Assembly: GCF_900167055.1 (NCBI RefSeq)
Contig: NZ_FUXP01000001.1
Coordinates: forward strand, 1-64,000
Source: Lysobacter spongiicola DSM 21749
GTDB lineage: Bacteria > Pseudomonadota > Gammaproteobacteria > Xanthomonadales > Xanthomonadaceae
Length of the DNA stretch: 64,000 nt
Direction: 5' to 3'
The translations under genes and the position numbers were made by a program. The notes under the pieces are model-generated. The model did no database searches and was not told the origin of the DNA. It saw only the letters and a program-made list of their open reading frames with translations. This document shows, in pieces, positions 60,795 through 64,000 of this stretch. Every line of letters begins with the position of its first letter. The first letter of the stretch is position 1.

Positions 60795-63323
60795 ATGATG
60801 ATGGCCACGAATGATCACGACGACGCGTCGGCCCGCCGCGATGGTTTCGTCCAGGTACGCGGCGCACGCGAGCACAACCTGCGCAATGTCGACGTGGACA
60901 TCCCGCGCGAGGCGTTCGTGGTTTTCACCGGCGTGTCCGGGTCGGGCAAGTCGTCGCTGGCATTCGCCACGCTCTACGCCGAGGCGCAACGGCGTTATCT
61001 CGACTCGGTGGCGCCGTACGCGCGACGCCTGATCGAGCAGGCGGGAGTGCCGGACGTCGACAGCATCGAAGGCTTGCCGCCCGCGGTCGCGCTGCAGCAA
61101 CAGCGCAGCGGTGCCTCCACCCGCTCCTCGGTCGGCAGCATCACCACGATCTCCAACTCCCTGCGCATGCTGTATTCCCGCGCAGGGGATTACCCCGAGG
61201 GCCAGCCGCTCATCCTTGCCGATGGCTTCTCGGCGAACACGCCGCAGGGTGCCTGTCCCCGCTGCCACGGCCTGGGTCGCATCCACGAGGTGACCGAGCC
61301 GTCGATGGTGCCTGACGACTCGCTGAGCATCCGGGAGCGCGCCGTCGCCGCATGGCCGCCGGCCTGGCACGGTCAGAACCAGCGGGACATCCTGGTGACG
61401 CTCGGCTACGACGTCGACATTCCTTGGCGCGAGCTGCCCCGGGAGCAGCGCGACTGGATCCTCTTCACCGAGGATCAGCCGGTGGTGCCGGTCTATCGCG
61501 ACCTGACGCCGGAGCAGACCCGGCAGGCGGTCGAGCGCGGCGACAACCCCAGCTACAAGGGCACCTTCACCAGTGCGCGGCGCTACGTATTGCACACGCT
61601 GGCGAGCACCCGGAGCACTTCGATTAGGGCGCGGATCCAGCAATACATGGTGAGCACCACGTGCCCGGACTGCGACGGCAAGCAGCTGCGGCGTGACGCG
61701 CTTGCCGTCACGTTCGCCGGCCTCGATATCGGCGAGATCTCGCGGCTGCCGCTGAAGCAGCTGGCCCGCCTGTTGTCGCCGTTCGCAGCGGGCGAGGGTG
61801 CGGACGGTTCCGCCAGGGCCCTCGTCGCCAGCCGGATCGCGGGCGACCTGCTCGCGCGCATCGAGATCATCATCGGGCTCGGCCTTGGCTACCTGACGCT
61901 CCACCGCGCCTCGCCGACGCTCTCGCCGGGTGAACTCCAGAGACTGCGGTTGGCGACGCAGATCCGCTCCAACCTGTTTGGCGTGGTCTATGTGCTCGAT
62001 GAGCCATCTGCCGGCCTGCATCCTGCCGACACCGAGGCGCTGCTGGTCGCGCTCGGCCAGCTCAAGGGGGCGGGCAACTCGCTGTTCGTGGTCGAGCACG
62101 AAACCGAAGTGATGCGACGCGCGGACTGGCTGGTCGACCTGGGGCCCGCGGCGGGTGAGCAGGGCGGGCAGGTCCTTTACAGCGGGCCACCGGCAGGGCT
62201 GGCGGAGGTGGAAGCGTCATCCACCGCGGGCTTCCTGTTCCGGCGCAAGCCGCTGCAGCCGCGACAGCCGCGCGAGGCGAAGGCGTGGCTGCAGTTGCGC
62301 GGCATCACCCGCAACAACCTGCAGGACCTCGACGTCGACGTGCCGCTGGGCACCTTCACCACCGTCACCGGGGTGTCCGGCTCGGGCAAGTCGAGCCTGG
62401 TGGCGCAGGCACTGGTGGAGCTTCTGGGCGCGAAGCTGGGGCAGGGCGCGCCGGTTCAGGAAGAAGGCAGCCCGATCGATCAAGAACCGTTGCTTTCCGA
62501 AGGGCAGGGCCACATCGCCGGGGGGCTCGACCACGTCCGTCGCCTGGTGGTCGTGGACCAGAAGCCCATCGGTCGAACCCCGCGTTCGAACCTCGCGACC
62601 TACACCGGGTTGTTCGATGCCATCCGCAAGCTCTTCGCCGCCACGCCGGAGGCGCGGGCGCGCCGCTACGACGCAGGGCGGTTCTCCTTCAACGTCGCCA
62701 AGGGGCGCTGCGGCAACTGCGACGGCGAGGGCTCGGTCAGCATCGAACTGCTGTTCATGCCGGGCGTCTACGTGCCGTGCCCTGTCTGTCACGGTGCGCG
62801 TTACAACGAGCAGACGCTCGAAGTCACCTGCCGGGGAAAGAACATCGCCCAGGTGCTGGACATGACGGTGGATGCCGCCGCTGGATTTTTCTCGGGTGAA
62901 CCCCGGATCCTGCGCCCGCTGGAGACGCTCCTGGAGGTCGGGCTGGGTTACCTGCGGCTCGGGCAGCCGGCGCCGGAGCTGTCCGGCGGCGAAGCGCAGC
63001 GAATCAAGCTGGCCAACGAGCTCCAGCGCCAGCAGCGACGGGGCAAGCTCTATGTCCTCGATGAGCCGACCACCGGCCTGCATCCTTCCGACGTGGACCT
63101 GCTGATGCAGCAACTGGATCAGCTGGTGGATGCAGGCAGCACGGTGGTGGTGGTCGAGCATGACATGCGGGTCGCGGCAGCCAGCGACTGGGTGATCGAT
63201 ATCGGGCCGGGCGCCGGCGACGAGGGCGGGCGTGTGGTGGGGCAGGGGACGCCACGCGCGGTGGCGCGGGCAGCGGCCAGTCGCACGGCCCGTTACCTGG
63301 CCGCCGAACTGCCGCCAGGCTGA
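60795..63323 (+). CDS. UvrA-like ABC ATPase (UvrA2 type, without UvrB-binding domain)
   Basis: An 842-residue UvrA homologue, about 100 residues shorter than UvrA. Walker A boxes are [12 protein letters not shown] (near 50) and [14 protein letters not shown]. Zinc cysteines are in [25 protein letters not shown] and CPVCHG. Signatures are [14 protein letters not shown] and [14 protein letters not shown]. Between the first Walker A and the first zinc region there is only a short link, so the UvrB-binding insert is missing. This is the UvrA2 class, often tied to drug or alkylation resistance. It lies in the alkB-thpR run. GGGAGTGG precedes the ATG. Confidence 0.9.
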   Translation: MMMATNDHDDASARRDGFVQVRGAREHNLRNVDVDIPREAFVVFTGVSGSGKSSLAFATLYAEAQRRYLDSVAPYARRLIEQAGVPDVDSIEGLPPAVALQQQRSGASTRSSVGSITTISNSLRMLYSRAGDYPEGQPLILADGFSANTPQGACPRCHGLGRIHEVTEPSMVPDDSLSIRERAVAAWPPAWHGQNQRDILVTLGYDVDIPWRELPREQRDWILFTEDQPVVPVYRDLTPEQTRQAVERGDNPSYKGTFTSARRYVLHTLASTRSTSIRARIQQYMVSTTCPDCDGKQLRRDALAVTFAGLDIGEISRLPLKQLARLLSPFAAGEGADGSARALVASRIAGDLLARIEIIIGLGLGYLTLHRASPTLSPGELQRLRLATQIRSNLFGVVYVLDEPSAGLHPADTEALLVALGQLKGAGNSLFVVEHETEVMRRADWLVDLGPAAGEQGGQVLYSGPPAGLAEVEASSTAGFLFRRKPLQPRQPREAKAWLQLRGITRNNLQDLDVDVPLGTFTTVTGVSGSGKSSLVAQALVELLGAKLGQGAPVQEEGSPIDQEPLLSEGQGHIAGGLDHVRRLVVVDQKPIGRTPRSNLATYTGLFDAIRKLFAATPEARARRYDAGRFSFNVAKGRCGNCDGEGSVSIELLFMPGVYVPCPVCHGARYNEQTLEVTCRGKNIAQVLDMTVDAAAGFFSGEPRILRPLETLLEVGLGYLRLGQPAPELSGGEAQRIKLANELQRQQRRGKLYVLDEPTTGLHPSDVDLLMQQLDQLVDAGSTVVVVEHDMRVAAASDWVIDIGPGAGDEGGRVVGQGTPRAVARAAASRTARYLAAELPPG

Positions 63324-63363
63324 CACAGGTCCGGTGGCAGCGCCTCAGCGGTTCGGCAGATGG

Positions 63364-64000
63364 TCAGAACGCGCGGCTGACGGTGAAGCTTCCATACGCC
63401 GGGAAGCGATCCTGGCCCTCGAACTCGCGGGTGCGGAAGTACCGTGCGAACGCGAACTTGGTCCGCCCGCGGGTCAGCGCCACGCCAAGCGCGGCCTCGG
63501 CGACCCACGGCTCCTTGTCGACCCGGTGGCTGCTGCGGAACGTATTGCCATCGAGGGTGATGTCCCGCAGCACGAGGCGCACGTCGGCCGCCAGGAACCC
63601 GTGCCAGGCCCAGCCTCGGGTATGACGGGCATCGACCGGAGGGGCGGTGTTGTTGCCTGCGGGCCGCACTGGACTGGAGCCGAAATCATCCGGCAGGCGC
63701 TTGCCCAGGCGGAGCTCGAACCCGCCGTTGACCTGGGTGAGCAGGTTGCCAAGTGCGCCGCCCCAGTGGCTGATCGCATCGAACTCGAGCGGGCCGGCAA
63801 CCGCGACCACGGGGCTGCGCAACGACTGCTCGTGAACGAGGTTGAGCACCGGCTCGTTGTGGATCTGGTGGTCCCAGCCCTGGAACTCCTGGGAACCGGT
63901 GAGCCGATGGATGAAGTCCTGTGACGACTCGGCGAGCGACGCCGGGCCAACCATGCCGAGCGTCAGCTGGGTGGTGCGCAAGCGATCGGCCTTGCGCGCG
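63364..64000 (-). CDS. Lipid A deacylase LpxR family protein (N-terminal part cut by window edge)
   Basis: The frame is open to the right edge, so the N-terminus (with signal peptide) is missing. The visible 212 residues match the LpxR/DUF2219 outer-membrane beta-barrel: TTQLTLGMVGPASLAESSQDFIHRLTGSQEFQGWDHQIHNEPVL, with an Asn, Thr and His set near the start, and alternate strands (GGFELRLGKRLPDDFG, GFLAADVRLVLRDI, KFAFARYFRTREFEG) to a final FTVSRAF. It would cleave the 3'-acyloxyacyl group of lipid A. The visible stop is at 63364. Confidence 0.85.
   Translation of the reverse strand, partial: ARKADRLRTTQLTLGMVGPASLAESSQDFIHRLTGSQEFQGWDHQIHNEPVLNLVHEQSLRSPVVAVAGPLEFDAISHWGGALGNLLTQVNGGFELRLGKRLPDDFGSSPVRPAGNNTAPPVDARHTRGWAWHGFLAADVRLVLRDITLDGNTFRSSHRVDKEPWVAEAALGVALTRGRTKFAFARYFRTREFEGQDRFPAYGSFTVSRAF

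Overview
The window is about 64 kb of GC-rich (roughly two-thirds G+C by eye) chromosomal DNA from a gammaproteobacterium, most likely of the Xanthomonadaceae/Lysobacteraceae (Lysobacter, Luteimonas or Stenotrophomonas-like). The gene content (DUF6164, YaeQ, BaiN-like flavoproteins, SelO, the Fbp iron importer, a lipid A deacylase) and REP palindromes that begin with GTAG support this. Genus is inferred, not proven. I see no rRNA, tRNA, CRISPR array or prophage. The only mobile DNA is a transposase end at the left edge. About 71 protein genes are called, and coding density is very high.

Layout. 1-6350: a transposase remnant, an AlkC-like glycosylase, a GAF-GGDEF cyclase, a zinc alcohol/formaldehyde dehydrogenase, a CheY-like receiver followed by an unusual four-repeat CheX protein, a DksA/TraR zinc finger and a DUF962 membrane protein. 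6373-10857: a second (membrane) GGDEF protein, an SDR, a hemerythrin protein and exonuclease III. 10937-19305: a RIO kinase and an ABC1/UbiB kinase, then the four-gene ligase-associated DNA-damage module (exonuclease, ATP-dependent ligase, DEXH helicase, PdeM). 19330-25497: a TrxR-like flavoprotein, RssA, Hsp20, a two-subunit lipoate ligase, SstT, a cysteine-cluster protein and a methyltransferase. 25681-27568: a three-gene envelope-stress type operon (helical protein, holin-X/YqjE-like, DUF3618). 27943-34127: YjdM, hemolysin III, several lipoproteins, SlyD, a TRIC channel, an rRNA pseudouridine synthase and an HPF-like protein. 34245-37975: TrhO, then the copper efflux pair copA-cueR.

38012-46042: REP palindromes, a BaiN-like flavoprotein, a class C beta-lactamase-like hydrolase, the fbpABC ferric iron importer with a Fur box, and an LLM monooxygenase. 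46095-53461: an FKBP, a host-attachment protein, a sterol desaturase, a second BaiN-like flavoprotein, YaeQ, an erythromycin-esterase-like protein, an RluA-like synthase, DUF421 and MgtC. 53462-64000: a DEAD-box helicase, two Lys-rich microproteins, SelO, Uup, then AlkB-ThpR-UvrA2, and a lipid A deacylase cut by the right edge.

Themes. DNA repair is over-represented: AlkC, Xth, the ligase module, AlkB and UvrA2. Two diguanylate cyclases with intact inhibitory sites flank the CheY/CheX pair, whose CheX partner carries four exact 29-residue repeats resembling c-di-GMP-binding MshEN motifs. Six genes lack a Shine-Dalgarno and share a TANNNT hexamer exactly six bases before the start codon, which suggests leaderless transcripts. 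A seventh case precedes an 8-codon ORF overlapping the RIO kinase start. REP or GTAG sequences sit exactly at stop codons of neighbouring genes.
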